A DNA stretch of 64,000 bases, from the NCBI GenBank assembly GCA_001717545.1, contig CP017039.1, positions 1,612,001 to 1,676,000 on the forward strand. The letters run 5' to 3'. Each line of letters starts with the position of its first letter. The first letter of the stretch is position 1. This DNA is from Anaerolineaceae bacterium oral taxon 439 (GTDB lineage Bacteria; Chloroflexota; Anaerolineae; Anaerolineales; Anaerolineaceae). Shown here piece by piece: positions 8,380-17,435 of the stretch. A program made the translations under genes and the position numbers. The notes beneath the pieces are model-generated. The model was not told where the DNA came from. It did not search any database and worked only from the letters and a program-made list of their open reading frames with translations.

Positions 8380-10020
8380 ATGAAAAAAAAGAGACTGACG
8401 ACCGCTGAATCGGGCTTAAATAAAGGTTTTTATCTGACTGTCGTTTGCTGCGCGCTGATGGGTGCGGCGCTGTTTTTTCTTCTTTTTGGCGGCGGGGTGC
8501 TGAATCCGACCGAGACGCGCTGGGTCCGTTTCGGCGGCGGCGATAACTTTCAGCATTATATCGGCTGGCGGTTTTATCGGAACGCGCCCTGGATTCGCTA
8601 CCTGACGTTTTATCGAAATTTAAATTATCCGATCGGGTCGACGACGGTTGCGACGGATTCGAATCCGTTGGCGGCGATGATCTTCAAGGTTTTCCGCTGG
8701 GCGCTTCCGAAGACATTTCAATATAACGGGATCTGGCTGCTGCTGTCGTTCGCGCTTTCGGGGTTTTTCGCGGGCTGTATCGGATATCGGCTGACGGGGC
8801 GAAGCTGGGGCGCGTTCCTGTTTACCGGATTTGCGCTTTCGAATCCGGTCCCGATCCAGCGGGCTCTGATCCATGATTCTCTGGCGGGGCACTGGCTGAT
8901 TTTGGCGGCGATCTGGCTGGCGCTGAACCGGCGGGACCGGCGGACGATTTACGCCTGGTTCGGGCTGATTTTCGCCGCTCTGGGGATCCATGTCTATTTT
9001 CTGCCGATGCTGCTGTTTATCCTGACGTTGGAGCTGATCGTCCTGATCGGCGAAAGGGCTTCATGGCGGTACGTTTGCGGTCTGGCGATCGGCTGCGCCG
9101 GGGCGGTGGGGCTTGGGTATGTTTTTTTTGGTTATGACTTGATCGACGCGGGAACGGCGAGTTTCGGCGAGTTGTCGCTGAACCTGAACGCGTTCTTTAA
9201 TCCGGACGGCGCGTCCCGAATCCTGCCGGCCCGGCCGACGTTTCCGCTCCAGTATGAAGGGTTCAATTACTGGGGCCTGGGCGTTTTGCTGCTGGCGGTT
9301 CTCTCGCTGGCGTTCACGGAGTTCAGCGCGTTCCGGCGTTGGGTCCCGCTGCTGGTTCCGACGTTGGGGCTGATTTTATTCGCGGCTTCGAATCGGATCG
9401 CGTTCGATCGGACTGTTCTCGTCGATATCCGGCTTCCGGCGCGGCTTGAGTCGGTTTTTTCGATTTTCCGTTCGTCTGGGCGGCTGGTCTGGCCGCTGTT
9501 TTATCTTTGCCTGATCTGGGTTTTCCGCGCATTAGCAGGAAGAGAGGACGGCGCGTCCGCCGGAAGAAGGCGGGCCATGGCGGGCTGGATTCTCCTGACC
9601 GCCGCGTTCGCGCTGCAGCTGTATGACCTGAGCGGGTTTTACCGCTCGGTATCCGACCGGGTTTGTCAGGTCATGACGAGCGAAGCGCCCGAGCGGATTG
9701 ACGCGGCGGCCTGGACAGAGGTTCTCGCGGCGGCGGATTCTTTGGAGCTGACGGACGGCCCGGCCGAGCTTAAAGATGCGTTCGCAATGTTGGCGGCCGA
9801 TTTGGGGCTGACGATTAACAAGGGCTCAGCCGCGCGCGGGGTGCGTCCGGTAGCAGGCGGCGACCTGGTTCCGGTCGAAACGCGGCTCGAAAGTGGCGAA
9901 TTTGAGGAGGGCGCAGTATATGTCCTGCTGAACGAGGCGGCGCGCGAATTGGCGCTGCAGCGTTATCCGGAAGCGTATCGCGCGATTGGGGAGATCGGAT
10001 ACCTGGATATTAACGAGTAG
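8380..10020 (+). CDS. DUF6311-type polytopic membrane protein (glycosyltransferase-like)
   Basis: 546 aa with about ten membrane helices. The first extracytoplasmic loop contains GGGDNFQHYIGWRFYRNAPW and the NLNYPIGSTTVATDSNPL stretch, characteristic of DUF6311 proteins, which resemble GT-C glycosyltransferases such as those for O-antigen or glycan modification. The C-terminal 130 residues are soluble. No nucleotide-sugar genes are adjacent, so the substrate cannot be guessed. The gene appears to be transcribed alone from a -10 box only 9 nt before the ATG and ends before a strong hairpin at 10084-10121. Confidence 0.72.
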   Translation: MKKKRLTTAESGLNKGFYLTVVCCALMGAALFFLLFGGGVLNPTETRWVRFGGGDNFQHYIGWRFYRNAPWIRYLTFYRNLNYPIGSTTVATDSNPLAAMIFKVFRWALPKTFQYNGIWLLLSFALSGFFAGCIGYRLTGRSWGAFLFTGFALSNPVPIQRALIHDSLAGHWLILAAIWLALNRRDRRTIYAWFGLIFAALGIHVYFLPMLLFILTLELIVLIGERASWRYVCGLAIGCAGAVGLGYVFFGYDLIDAGTASFGELSLNLNAFFNPDGASRILPARPTFPLQYEGFNYWGLGVLLLAVLSLAFTEFSAFRRWVPLLVPTLGLILFAASNRIAFDRTVLVDIRLPARLESVFSIFRSSGRLVWPLFYLCLIWVFRALAGREDGASAGRRRAMAGWILLTAAFALQLYDLSGFYRSVSDRVCQVMTSEAPERIDAAAWTEVLAAADSLELTDGPAELKDAFAMLAADLGLTINKGSAARGVRPVAGGDLVPVETRLESGEFEEGAVYVLLNEAARELALQRYPEAYRAIGEIGYLDINE

Positions 10021-10083
10021 TTATTCTGAATTGCGCGTAGTTGTTGCGGCGATATGAGTTTTATTACGGGCGGCGCTGAAAGC

Positions 10084-10121
10084 GAAAGGAGCGCTCTTGA
10101 ATAAAGAAGAGCGCTCCTTTC
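10084..10121. terminator. Strong bidirectional hairpin between convergent genes
   Basis: GAAAGGAGCGCTCTT (10084-10098) and AAGAGCGCTCCTTTC (10107-10121) form a perfect 15-bp stem with an 8-nt loop. It separates the plus-strand DUF6311 gene from the minus-strand DUF4013 gene. A T-run follows on the plus strand at 10131-10136. Confidence 0.8.
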
Positions 10122-10178
10122 AGCGGATCGTTTTTTCCTGCGTTTCGCAGCGAATCTCGATTTAAAAACGTGCGATTC

Positions 10179-11075
10179 TTATTCCTGTGGTTTTTCTTCC
10201 GAGCCGTCGGAATCAGCCTTCGGAGTGGCCGTGTCGACGATCTCGCTGGCCGCGGCGTCTTTGCCCTCGGAAATCGCTTCTCCGGCTTTTTCGACGATGT
10301 CGCCGGTCGTCCCGCGCATCGGCTCATGGTCAATTTCGACCGGGATCGTTACCGGCGTTGGCGGGACGACTGTGTCGGGCTTCGCGGACTGAGCCGGGCG
10401 GTTGAAGAACGATCCGGCGCTGGTTCCGGACGCGGGTCTGTTCTTGACTGTCAGGGACAGCTGCCCGAGCAGGGTTGCTAATCCTGCGGACGCGAGCGGC
10501 ATCGTGAAGAGAATTCCGACGCAGCAGACGATGAGTCCCAGGCACGCCAGCATGCTGTAAACGATCGACATGCCGATAACGATCAGGAATTCGCGCGGAT
10601 TGTTCCGAACCATGTTGAGGATCAGGTCAAAATCGAGACCGGCCGAGATCGTCCCGGTATCCATGATCCGAAGATATCCGGCGAACGACAGCGCGTAAAG
10701 CGCGACGATGACGACGATCATGATGATAAACAGGACGAGCATGAAAATCGAGCCGATGAAGTTCAGGAATCCGTTGTCGACGCCGAGAAGGACCGATCCG
10801 ATAAACATCATCGCAAATAAAACGATCGAGGGCAGGATCGAATAAATAATTTCCAAAACGGTATACCTGAACCCGTATTTCAGGAAGGTCCCGAAATCGA
10901 CGTCCGGAAGCGTTCCGCCTTTTCCGAGCTCCGTCCGCTTCGAAATTTCCATCATCCAGCCCCAGGCGTAAAGCTGACCGACGACCGGGATCAGGGAGAT
11001 CAACCCGACGATAAGCAGCTTGACGACCCAATCCTTATCTTCTTTTATAAAATCAAACGTTTTTGCGATGTCCAT
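10179..11075 (-). CDS. DUF4013 membrane protein with acidic C-terminal tail
   Basis: About 298 aa from the ATG at 11075, which has GGAGG at good spacing; a longer reading from 11132 is unlikely. The N-terminal half repeats the DUF4013 pattern (LIVGLISLIPVVGQLYAWGW) seen in the 7658-8305 paralog, with five or six membrane segments. The last 100 residues are hydrophilic, rich in Pro, Thr, Glu and Asp (SAKPDTVVPPTPV, IVDTATPKADSDGSEEKPQE), and probably disordered. Family function is unknown. The DarA pair lies 113 bp upstream on the same strand. Confidence 0.8.
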   Translation of the reverse strand: MDIAKTFDFIKEDKDWVVKLLIVGLISLIPVVGQLYAWGWMMEISKRTELGKGGTLPDVDFGTFLKYGFRYTVLEIIYSILPSIVLFAMMFIGSVLLGVDNGFLNFIGSIFMLVLFIIMIVVIVALYALSFAGYLRIMDTGTISAGLDFDLILNMVRNNPREFLIVIGMSIVYSMLACLGLIVCCVGILFTMPLASAGLATLLGQLSLTVKNRPASGTSAGSFFNRPAQSAKPDTVVPPTPVTIPVEIDHEPMRGTTGDIVEKAGEAISEGKDAAASEIVDTATPKADSDGSEEKPQE

Positions 11076-11188
11076 TTTTCCTCCATGTATGTTTTTGTAT
11101 TCGATACGGCGTTTTGTTCCGTTATCTATCATGTACGGTTCTTTTTCAGTTTCGGTTCAAACCGACGTTTTTTGCGGATTGGCGCCGA

Positions 11189-11449
11189 TTAAAAATGCAA
11201 AAATTTCGCGACGTTCAGGACGAATAAAACGCCTTTGGAATTTGAATCGCTGGCGTTGACGAGCGTCTTAAGCGTCTCGACCGCGTTATCGACCTGATCG
11301 TCTTCAACTCCGATCAGGAGCGTCGAATTTCCCCGGCGAAGAAAGCCGCCGGTGGACGCGATTCGCGTAACCCGGTAGCCCTGACCGGTCAACGCCAGCG
11401 ACGAATCGTCGGTAACGGTATCGGGAATAATAGCAATGATCAGTTTCAT
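11189..11449 (-). CDS. DarA-like cyclic-di-AMP receptor paralog lacking the long loop
   Basis: 86 aa. The first 60 residues match the DarA/PstA (DUF970, PII-like) family: KLIIAIIPDTVTDDSSLALT, GYRVTRIASTGGFLRRGNST, LLIGVEDDQVDNAVETLKTL. The end KGVLFVLNVAKFLHF corresponds to the final strand of the family (usually GATVFVLDVERF). The stretch normally between them, a long Pro/Val-rich loop, is reduced to a few residues. Known DarA proteins bind c-di-AMP as trimers. It follows a full-length paralog by 2 nt. Whether it still binds the nucleotide or forms mixed trimers is open. Confidence 0.8.
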   Translation of the reverse strand: MKLIIAIIPDTVTDDSSLALTGQGYRVTRIASTGGFLRRGNSTLLIGVEDDQVDNAVETLKTLVNASDSNSKGVLFVLNVAKFLHF

Positions 11450-11451
11450 GA

Positions 11452-11790
11452 TTACAGCTCCTCATAGCGGTCTATATCCAATTCGAAAACGGTTGCGCCT
11501 CCGACCGTTACCGGGGTCGGGGTTGCCAGTGGGATTGAAGCGGTTTCTAACGGTACGACGATATACTCGATGCGCTCTTTGCAGGTATTTTGCAGAATTC
11601 GTGTCGCCAGCTCGACTTTTTCTTCGTCGACGCGGATCAGGACGGTCGCGTTGCGTTTCCCAAGGAATCCGCCGATACTCGGAAGACGGTTGACTTCGAG
11701 ATTCGCTTCGGTCAGCGCGTCCGCGCAGCAATCCAGATCCTGGCTTTGAATAATTGCGAAAAGAATTTTCTGTTCGGGTGTGGCGTTCAT
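11452..11790 (-). CDS. DarA-like cyclic-di-AMP receptor
   Basis: 112 aa, the usual family length (about 109). Conserved landmarks: KILFAIIQSQDLDCCADALTE, LEVNRLPSIGGFLGKRNATV, LIRVDEEKVELATRIL, a CKERIEYIVVP stretch, a Pro/Thr-rich loop and the closing VGGATVFELDIDRYEEL. Family members bind cyclic-di-AMP, a messenger linked to wall and osmotic homeostasis in Gram-positives and relatives. The usual TGG of the TGGF motif is IGG here. It is the first gene of a pair with the shortened paralog downstream and may share its mRNA with the DUF4013 gene. A GGGAGAAAAAAAG ribosome site precedes the ATG. Confidence 0.85.
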   Translation of the reverse strand: MNATPEQKILFAIIQSQDLDCCADALTEANLEVNRLPSIGGFLGKRNATVLIRVDEEKVELATRILQNTCKERIEYIVVPLETASIPLATPTPVTVGGATVFELDIDRYEEL

Positions 11791-11924
11791 CTTTTTTTCT
11801 CCCGAGAATGCGTCTTGTTGTCAAGATTTTCTTTAATTCATTATACTTGATTTGACGGCTATCAGGCTGCGTTCGGAGACGCGGGCGTCAGCTTTTATGA
11901 ATTGTAATAGATTATAAAGGAAAC

Positions 11925-14846
11925 TTGGAAAAATTTATGGATCCTTCGAACGATTATCCCTCCTATTCAGCGGCTCCGCATCCCGCGGGAATCGCGCCGC
12001 AATCCGCTCCATCCGGCGCGCCCGTCGGTCAAAACGCGCAGGGCCGTCCCGGAAAACCGCGAAAAGCTGGCTGGCGGCGGGTCCTCCGTGGTTTCTTTTT
12101 CGTTCTATTATTCTTTTTCCTGTCTGGGGCCGGCGTCGGATTTTTTTATTACCTGCGGATTACCGCGTCGCTGCCCGGCGTTGACGACCTGCAGTCGTAC
12201 GCGTCGCAATTCGAAACGACACGGATTCTCGATCGCGACGGGAATTTGCTTTATGAGATTATTGATCCAAACGCGGGGCGGCGCGAATATATCAGGATCG
12301 ACGATATCTCGCCGTTCATGATCGCCGCGATTATCGCGACGGAGGACAAGGATTTTTATTCGCATCCGGGTTTTGATCTCGTTGCGATCGTCCGCGCCGC
12401 GATTCAGAACCTGAGCGCTGGGGAAACAGTATCCGGCGCGTCGACAATTACGCAGCAGTTAGCGCGGAACCTCCTTCTTGACGTGGGCGAACGGAATCAG
12501 CGGACGATCGAACGTAAGGTTAAGGAGATTATCCTTTCGGCGGAGATTACCCGCCGCTACAGTAAGGATCAAATTCTCGAACTCTACCTTAACGAGAGTT
12601 ATTTTGGGAATTTCGCATACGGGATCGAGGCGGCGTCGCAGACGTACTTCGGCGTTCCGGCGAAGTTCATGAATCTGGCTCAGGCGTCTTTCCTCGCCGG
12701 CCTTCCGCAGGCGCCGTCGATTTACGACGTGCATAACAATTATGAAGCGACGATGGCGCGGCAGAAAACGGTTATAACGCTGATGTATCTGGTCAGCCGT
12801 GAAAAGAACTGTATTGCGGTGGGGAACTCGAGTTCGCGTGTCTGCGTCCGGGAAACGGACGTTTCGGACGCGATCCGGGAGATTGAATCGACGAATTTTC
12901 GGGAAGCGACTTTCTCGATTACATATCCGCATTGGGTGACGCTGGTTCGCAGCCAGCTCGAAGAGACGTACGGGGCGCAGGCGTTATACCGCATGGGATT
13001 AACGGTCTATACGACGATCGATCCGGAGCTTCAGGAGTCGGCGCAGGAGATCGTTACGCGGCAGGTCGCGGGACTGGCGGCGAATAACGCGCATGGCGGC
13101 GCGCTGGTCGCGATAGAGGTTGAGACGGGCCAGATTGTGGCGATGGTTGGTTCGCCGGACTTTCACAGCGAAGAGAACAGCGGTCAGGTTAATATGGCGA
13201 CGGCGCCGCGTCAGCCCGGCAGTACGCTTAAACCGCTGATTTACGCGGCGGCTTTTGAAAAGGGCTGGACGCCGGCGACGCAGCTTTGGGACGTTCCGAC
13301 CGATTTTTCGCCGACGGGAAAGGCGGAGGACCTTCTCTATTCCGCTCCGTACTCGCCGGTCAATTATGACGGAAATTTTCATGGTCTGGTCCTGGTCCGC
13401 GATGCGCTCGCGAATTCGTATAATATCCCCGCGGTCAAGGCGCTCGAACGGGTCGGGATTTACGAGGACCCGGAGGATCCGAACCGGGAGGGGTTCGTCT
13501 CCTTTGCGCAGCGGTTCGGGCTGACCTCTCTCGATCGTCCGGGTTTCGGATTGTCGATTGCGCTGGGCGGCGCTGAGACGTCGCTGGTCGATATGACGGC
13601 GGCGTATAACGTTTTAGCGAATCAGGGCGTATACGTCAAGCCGCAGACGATCCTGCGGATCATCGATCAGAATGGCGTGACGGTTTTTGAAGCGGACCAG
13701 CCGGAACGTTTCTCGGTTCTGGCGGAGGAATACGCTTATCAGCTGACCTCGATCTTATCCGATCGGACGGCGCGCGCGCCGATGTTCGGGGCGTCGTCCA
13801 TGTTGGATTTGCCGTTCGAGGCGGCCGTGAAGACTGGAACGACGAACGATTTCCGGGATAACCTGACGCTCGGGTACACGCCGAAAATGACGGTTGGCGT
13901 CTGGGTTGGGAATCCGGATTATACGCCGATGATTTCAACGACCGGGGTCAGCGGCGCTGCGCCGATCTGGCATGAGTTCATGATTGGCGCGGAGGCGGCC
14001 TGGCCCGGCGGAATTTCAGGCGTTTTTCGCCGTCCGGCTGGGGTTGTCGATTATCAGGTCTGCGCGTTGTCGGGGACAGTTCCGTCGGAAAGCTGCGGCG
14101 CGCGGAAGCTGGAGCTTTTCGCCGTGTATCAGGCGCCGCTTCCGGCGTCAGAGGATCTGCTTCAGAAAACGTGGATCAATTCCTGGAATGGGCTGCGGGC
14201 GAACGAGTATTGCCCGGAGAATGCGAAGGAGGTCGAGACGCTGAACGTTCGCGACGAGGCGGCGCGGCGATGGATCCTGACGTCGGCGGCGGGGAACGCA
14301 TGGGCGAAACGGTACGGCCTGATCCGCGACGGTGAGCCGGTTTATTTTACTCCGACGGAGAGCTGCGCCCCGGGTCAGGGCGGGGCGTCTTTGGCGCTGA
14401 CGAATCTGAACGACGGAATGATTCTCAGCCAGGATTCCGTCGAAATTCAGGGCGTCTTTTCCGCGCCGGACGGTATCCGTATGGCTTCGATCGAGTTCGG
14501 ACGCGGCGTGGATCCGGGCGAATGGTACGTGGTTCAAAGCTGGAACGACCTGATGATCCAGTCGGTTCAGCCGTTAGCAACCTGGCATATTGCAGGGTTG
14601 GAAAATGGGGAATATACGGTGCGGTTGCTGGCGATGAATTCGAACGGGGGAACGGCGGAGACGCGGGCGCGCGTTCGAATCGATCGACCGCCGGCCGAGG
14701 TTATGGAAGAAATTCGTTTCTTTGAAACGCCGATTACGGTTTATCCAGCGGAGACGCCGTATCCGGATCCTTACGCGATCCCGACGCGCGATCCGAATCT
14801 GTATGATTCCCTGCCGACGGAGGACCCGGGCCTGATGCCTCCGTAG
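11925..14846 (+). CDS. Class A penicillin-binding protein (PBP1A family)
   Basis: 973 aa bifunctional peptidoglycan synthase. A cytoplasmic Pro/Gly-rich head of about 50 residues precedes one membrane helix (about 55-77). The GT51 glycosyltransferase domain shows ATEDKDFYSHPGFD (about 138-151), SGASTITQQLARNLLLD and YLNESYFGNFAYGIEAA. The transpeptidase domain has the serine motif QPGSTLKP (Ser about 433), SYN in ANSYNIPAVK and KTGTT (about 636). The last 250 residues include an Ig-like domain (NDGMILSQDSVEIQGVFSAP) and a Pro/Asp-rich tail. AAAGG at 11916-11920 fits a TTG start at 11925; the ATG at 11937 is an alternative. Transcribed alone, ending at a bidirectional terminator. Confidence 0.93.
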   Translation: MEKFMDPSNDYPSYSAAPHPAGIAPQSAPSGAPVGQNAQGRPGKPRKAGWRRVLRGFFFVLLFFFLSGAGVGFFYYLRITASLPGVDDLQSYASQFETTRILDRDGNLLYEIIDPNAGRREYIRIDDISPFMIAAIIATEDKDFYSHPGFDLVAIVRAAIQNLSAGETVSGASTITQQLARNLLLDVGERNQRTIERKVKEIILSAEITRRYSKDQILELYLNESYFGNFAYGIEAASQTYFGVPAKFMNLAQASFLAGLPQAPSIYDVHNNYEATMARQKTVITLMYLVSREKNCIAVGNSSSRVCVRETDVSDAIREIESTNFREATFSITYPHWVTLVRSQLEETYGAQALYRMGLTVYTTIDPELQESAQEIVTRQVAGLAANNAHGGALVAIEVETGQIVAMVGSPDFHSEENSGQVNMATAPRQPGSTLKPLIYAAAFEKGWTPATQLWDVPTDFSPTGKAEDLLYSAPYSPVNYDGNFHGLVLVRDALANSYNIPAVKALERVGIYEDPEDPNREGFVSFAQRFGLTSLDRPGFGLSIALGGAETSLVDMTAAYNVLANQGVYVKPQTILRIIDQNGVTVFEADQPERFSVLAEEYAYQLTSILSDRTARAPMFGASSMLDLPFEAAVKTGTTNDFRDNLTLGYTPKMTVGVWVGNPDYTPMISTTGVSGAAPIWHEFMIGAEAAWPGGISGVFRRPAGVVDYQVCALSGTVPSESCGARKLELFAVYQAPLPASEDLLQKTWINSWNGLRANEYCPENAKEVETLNVRDEAARRWILTSAAGNAWAKRYGLIRDGEPVYFTPTESCAPGQGGASLALTNLNDGMILSQDSVEIQGVFSAPDGIRMASIEFGRGVDPGEWYVVQSWNDLMIQSVQPLATWHIAGLENGEYTVRLLAMNSNGGTAETRARVRIDRPPAEVMEEIRFFETPITVYPAETPYPDPYAIPTRDPNLYDSLPTEDPGLMPP

Positions 14847-14873
14847 TCGGGGGTGGGTTGAAGAAGCGGTGTG

Positions 14874-14920
14874 CGTAAAAAAAGGGCGGGCCGTTAATCT
14901 GAGTCCGCCCTTTGATTGTT
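14874..14920. terminator. Bidirectional terminator between PBP and hydrolase genes
   Basis: AAAGGGCGG (14881-14889) pairs with CCGCCCTTT (14905-14913). The run of A residues before it gives a T-tract on the minus strand, so it serves best as terminator of the minus-strand hydrolase gene. Confidence 0.78.
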
Positions 14921-14927
14921 GCGGCTG

Positions 14928-15827
14928 CTATAAATTGGCGAAGAAATCCGCAACCGCGCTGGCGACCATATTTAAGATTTCGGTTTTATCGCTGTAGAAT
15001 CCGTAGCTATGACCGTCCTCCGGGATAACAACTCTCTGTGCGCCGAATTTTTCGGCAACAGTCTGACTGACGCTCGGGCTGACGGCTTCGTCGTCAACCG
15101 CGTAAACGACGAGCGACGGTCCGGCGTACTGATTCGCGGCCGCGTCGATCAGCGTATTTCCGGGATATTTCTCCAGATCCGCGAACCATTCTTTCGATAA
15201 TTGCTGTTCCTGCCCGTAGATTGTCGTGAAAGGCGCGTAACCTTCCGGCGAAGTGTTTGCGGTTTCTTTCAGGTCCTCCCATCCGTCTTCCCCACCGAAT
15301 AAATTTTTCAGGTCGTCTGTGTCCGCCGCGGGCGCGAGGAGCGCGGCGCCCAGAAAAATGTACGCTCTGTCGGCGATCAGCTCCAAAGCGATCCGGCCGC
15401 CCATGGAGTAGCCAAAAATTCCGATCGCATCGGGATTCGGGCTGTATGAATCCGTAACGAAATCCACCGCTGCGAGGACGTCCGCTTTCATATTCGACTG
15501 CGTATTCATCGCGAATTCTTCTTCTGATTCGCCGCAGCCGGGAAAGTCCATTCGGATCGAACCGATTCCACGCTCAGCCAGTTCCCGGGCGATAGCTGGG
15601 AATCCGATATTTTCGTCTTTATTTCCGCCGTGCCCATGCACGAGGACAACGAACTGCGACGCTTCACTTGTTGTTGGGAGCGTAACGACCGCTGGGACTG
15701 TGACGCCTCTTGACGGAAACGAAACGGCGGTTTCTTCATACGCGTTATCCTGCGGTGCGGGCGCGAATCCGCAGAAAACGGCGATCAGAACGAGAACGAT
15801 TAACGGAATAAGGGTTCTATTTTTCAT
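14928..15827 (-). CDS. Secreted alpha/beta hydrolase
   Basis: 299 aa with an N-terminal signal or anchor (KNRTLIPLIVLVLIAVFCGFAPA). The alpha/beta hydrolase core is clear: oxyanion-side VLVHGHGGNKDENIGF, RMDFPGCGESE, nucleophile elbow GIFGYSMGG (Ser), acid region VVYAVDDEAVS and histidine EDGHSYGFY. The catalytic triad is therefore complete. Enzymes of this type are esterases or acyl peptidases; the substrate cannot be deduced. A second secreted hydrolase with a similar plan is at 27810-28844. The gene stands alone between two terminator or intergenic regions. Confidence 0.85.
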   Translation of the reverse strand: MKNRTLIPLIVLVLIAVFCGFAPAPQDNAYEETAVSFPSRGVTVPAVVTLPTTSEASQFVVLVHGHGGNKDENIGFPAIARELAERGIGSIRMDFPGCGESEEEFAMNTQSNMKADVLAAVDFVTDSYSPNPDAIGIFGYSMGGRIALELIADRAYIFLGAALLAPAADTDDLKNLFGGEDGWEDLKETANTSPEGYAPFTTIYGQEQQLSKEWFADLEKYPGNTLIDAAANQYAGPSLVVYAVDDEAVSPSVSQTVAEKFGAQRVVIPEDGHSYGFYSDKTEILNMVASAVADFFANL

Positions 15828-15930
15828 ACAGAATATCCTTTCAAGAAATTCGCCTGCCCGGTTTCGGGGGCGAAAAGAGTTTTCGGCGGCACGATGAAGA
15901 TCAAAGTTGTGCTCTGAATTTCAGAGGCTG

Positions 15931-16680
15931 TTACTCGCCGACATACTGCGCTGTGCCGCAGTTGCGGATCTCGAGCTGCAAGATCGAATCGTCCAGCGTG
16001 AACGCGCCGCCGGAAGGGCCGATATAATTATTGAGGATCTGGTTATTATGATCGGTTAATTTCCAGTAGCATTTCTGATAAGCGTCGTCCTGTACGATCT
16101 GCCAGGTTCCGACGGCGATATCTTTCCCGACGAGATAGAATCCGTCTTTCTTATCCGCTTTCAGCTGGTCGGGATCCTTCGTCGCCGTGACGATTTGAAA
16201 AACCGTCTGCGGCTCCTGCGTCGGAGCGGGCGTATAGGTCGGGAGGGCTGTGTAGGTCGGATACGCGGTCTGCGTTGGCGGGGGCGTAGCTTTTTTTGTC
16301 GGCTGAACAGGCTTCACCGGCGTTTTCGTGGCCGTCGGAGCGAGGGTATAGGTTGGGTAAGCCGTATTTGTAGGAACGGATGTGTAGGTCGGATATGGCG
16401 TGTTCGTCGGATAAGCGGTTTGCGTGACGGGATGGGTGTAGGTCGGCTGCGGCGTGTACGTGTTTGCCGGCTGATTCGTGGGCGCCAACGTGTACGTCGG
16501 ATATGCGGTCTGCGTCGGGATTTTCTCGACGGTGGATCGGACCGATGTCTCGACGATTTGAAGGGTCAGTTTTTCATCCGGCGCGCATCCGGAGGTCAGC
16601 GCCCCGGCGAGGATCACGATCGTCAGGACCAGGACGGCGAAAGGTTTTTTTTGCAGAAGATGGCTGTAGTCGTACGTCAT
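15931..16680 (-). CDS. Lipoprotein with Thr-Pro-Tyr repeat linker and conserved C-terminal domain
   Basis: 249 aa. The N-terminus has a membrane segment ending in the lipobox LTSGC, so the mature protein is lipid-anchored. Residues about 50-150 consist of many copies of TAYPTYT-, TNTPYPT- and TYTLAPT-like units, probably a wall-spanning linker. The C-terminal 75 residues form a compact domain beginning GFYLVGKDIAVGTWQI with a Cys pair (CYWKL and RNCGT), similar in plan to domains of unknown function on actinobacterial and chloroflexal surface proteins. AGGAG precedes the ATG. Function unknown; surface binding is a guess. Confidence 0.82.
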   Translation of the reverse strand: MTYDYSHLLQKKPFAVLVLTIVILAGALTSGCAPDEKLTLQIVETSVRSTVEKIPTQTAYPTYTLAPTNQPANTYTPQPTYTHPVTQTAYPTNTPYPTYTSVPTNTAYPTYTLAPTATKTPVKPVQPTKKATPPPTQTAYPTYTALPTYTPAPTQEPQTVFQIVTATKDPDQLKADKKDGFYLVGKDIAVGTWQIVQDDAYQKCYWKLTDHNNQILNNYIGPSGGAFTLDDSILQLEIRNCGTAQYVGE

Positions 16681-16807
16681 GAATCAACTCCTAATTAAGA
16701 TGCACTGTAAAACATGGCTCGGTATGTCAGAGGTTTTTTTTATTATACCTTTTTTATGGGGGCTGACGTTTCGTCTCCGGGAAAAATTTTTAAAACGGCG
16801 GGGAATT

Positions 16808-16835
16808 TTGCAAAAATATCGGGATATGGTAGAAT
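16808..16835 (+). promoter_or_regulatory. Promoter of tRNA-Gly
   Basis: TTGCAA (16808-16813), a 16-nt spacer and TAGAAT (16830-16835) lie 36 nt before the mature tRNA start. Confidence 0.55.
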
Positions 16836-16871
16836 CAGGAGCGTCGTTGAGAAACTGTTTTGGGTCTTGAT

Positions 16872-16943
16872 GCGGGAGTAGCCAAGTGGTAAGGCATTAG
16901 CTTCCCAAGCTAACATTCGCGAGTTCGAGTCTCGTCTCCCGCT
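16872..16943 (+). tRNA. tRNA-Gly (anticodon CCC)
   Basis: Acceptor stem GCGGGAG (16872-16878) pairs with CTCCCGC (16936-16942). The anticodon stem TTAGC/GCTAA encloses TTCCCAA, so the anticodon is CCC. The T-arm carries GTTCGAGTC. A T-run (16944-16950) directly after it acts as terminator. CCA is not encoded. The AT-rich island starts just downstream. Confidence 0.93.
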
Positions 16944-17062
16944 CTTTTTTATTTAAATTACGGCTGTTTCAGGGCAAAAGAAAGAAAGTGTAAATGTCCT
17001 ATGGAACAGAAAAATGCCCAAAAACATATTAGCCTGACCGTATTATTGCTTATCTATCATTC

Positions 17063-17296
17063 GTGGATCGTATGGATTGTAACGGTGTCTCCACAATTGG
17101 AAAAAAATCGGACGCTCCCAGGGTTACCGCTAAAACATGGATTTGTATCGTTATCGCTTTGATCTATTTAATATCGCCGATAGACCTTATTCCCGGTTCT
17201 CTTCTTGATGACGGAATCGTGGCGATCGTGCTTTCTGTGATTGGAGGCCTGCCTCAAATTTGGGCCTATGAAATTCGGGAACGGTTAAAACAGTAA
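17063..17296 (+). CDS. DUF1232 (YkvA-like) small membrane protein
   Basis: About 77 aa. The second half contains the DUF1232 core (VIALIYLISPIDLIPGSLLDDGIVAIV), with one or two membrane-associated helices and the invariant SPIDLIP. Function of the family is unknown. The start is uncertain: GTG at 17063 or ATG at 17072, neither with a good ribosome site. It is the first gene after tRNA-Gly in an AT-richer stretch and may be imported. Confidence 0.65.
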   Translation: MDRMDCNGVSTIGKKSDAPRVTAKTWICIVIALIYLISPIDLIPGSLLDDGIVAIVLSVIGGLPQIWAYEIRERLKQ

Positions 17297-17435
17297 TCAT
17301 TAGTTGATAGCAGAATTAATACTTTTGAATATGATTGTAGCCCGCTGATTTTATTCTTGCAAAATACTTATACGCCATTGGTGAAAAAACTGATATACTA
17401 TTGTTTATGTCCACCTACGTATAGGGAGTTGATGT

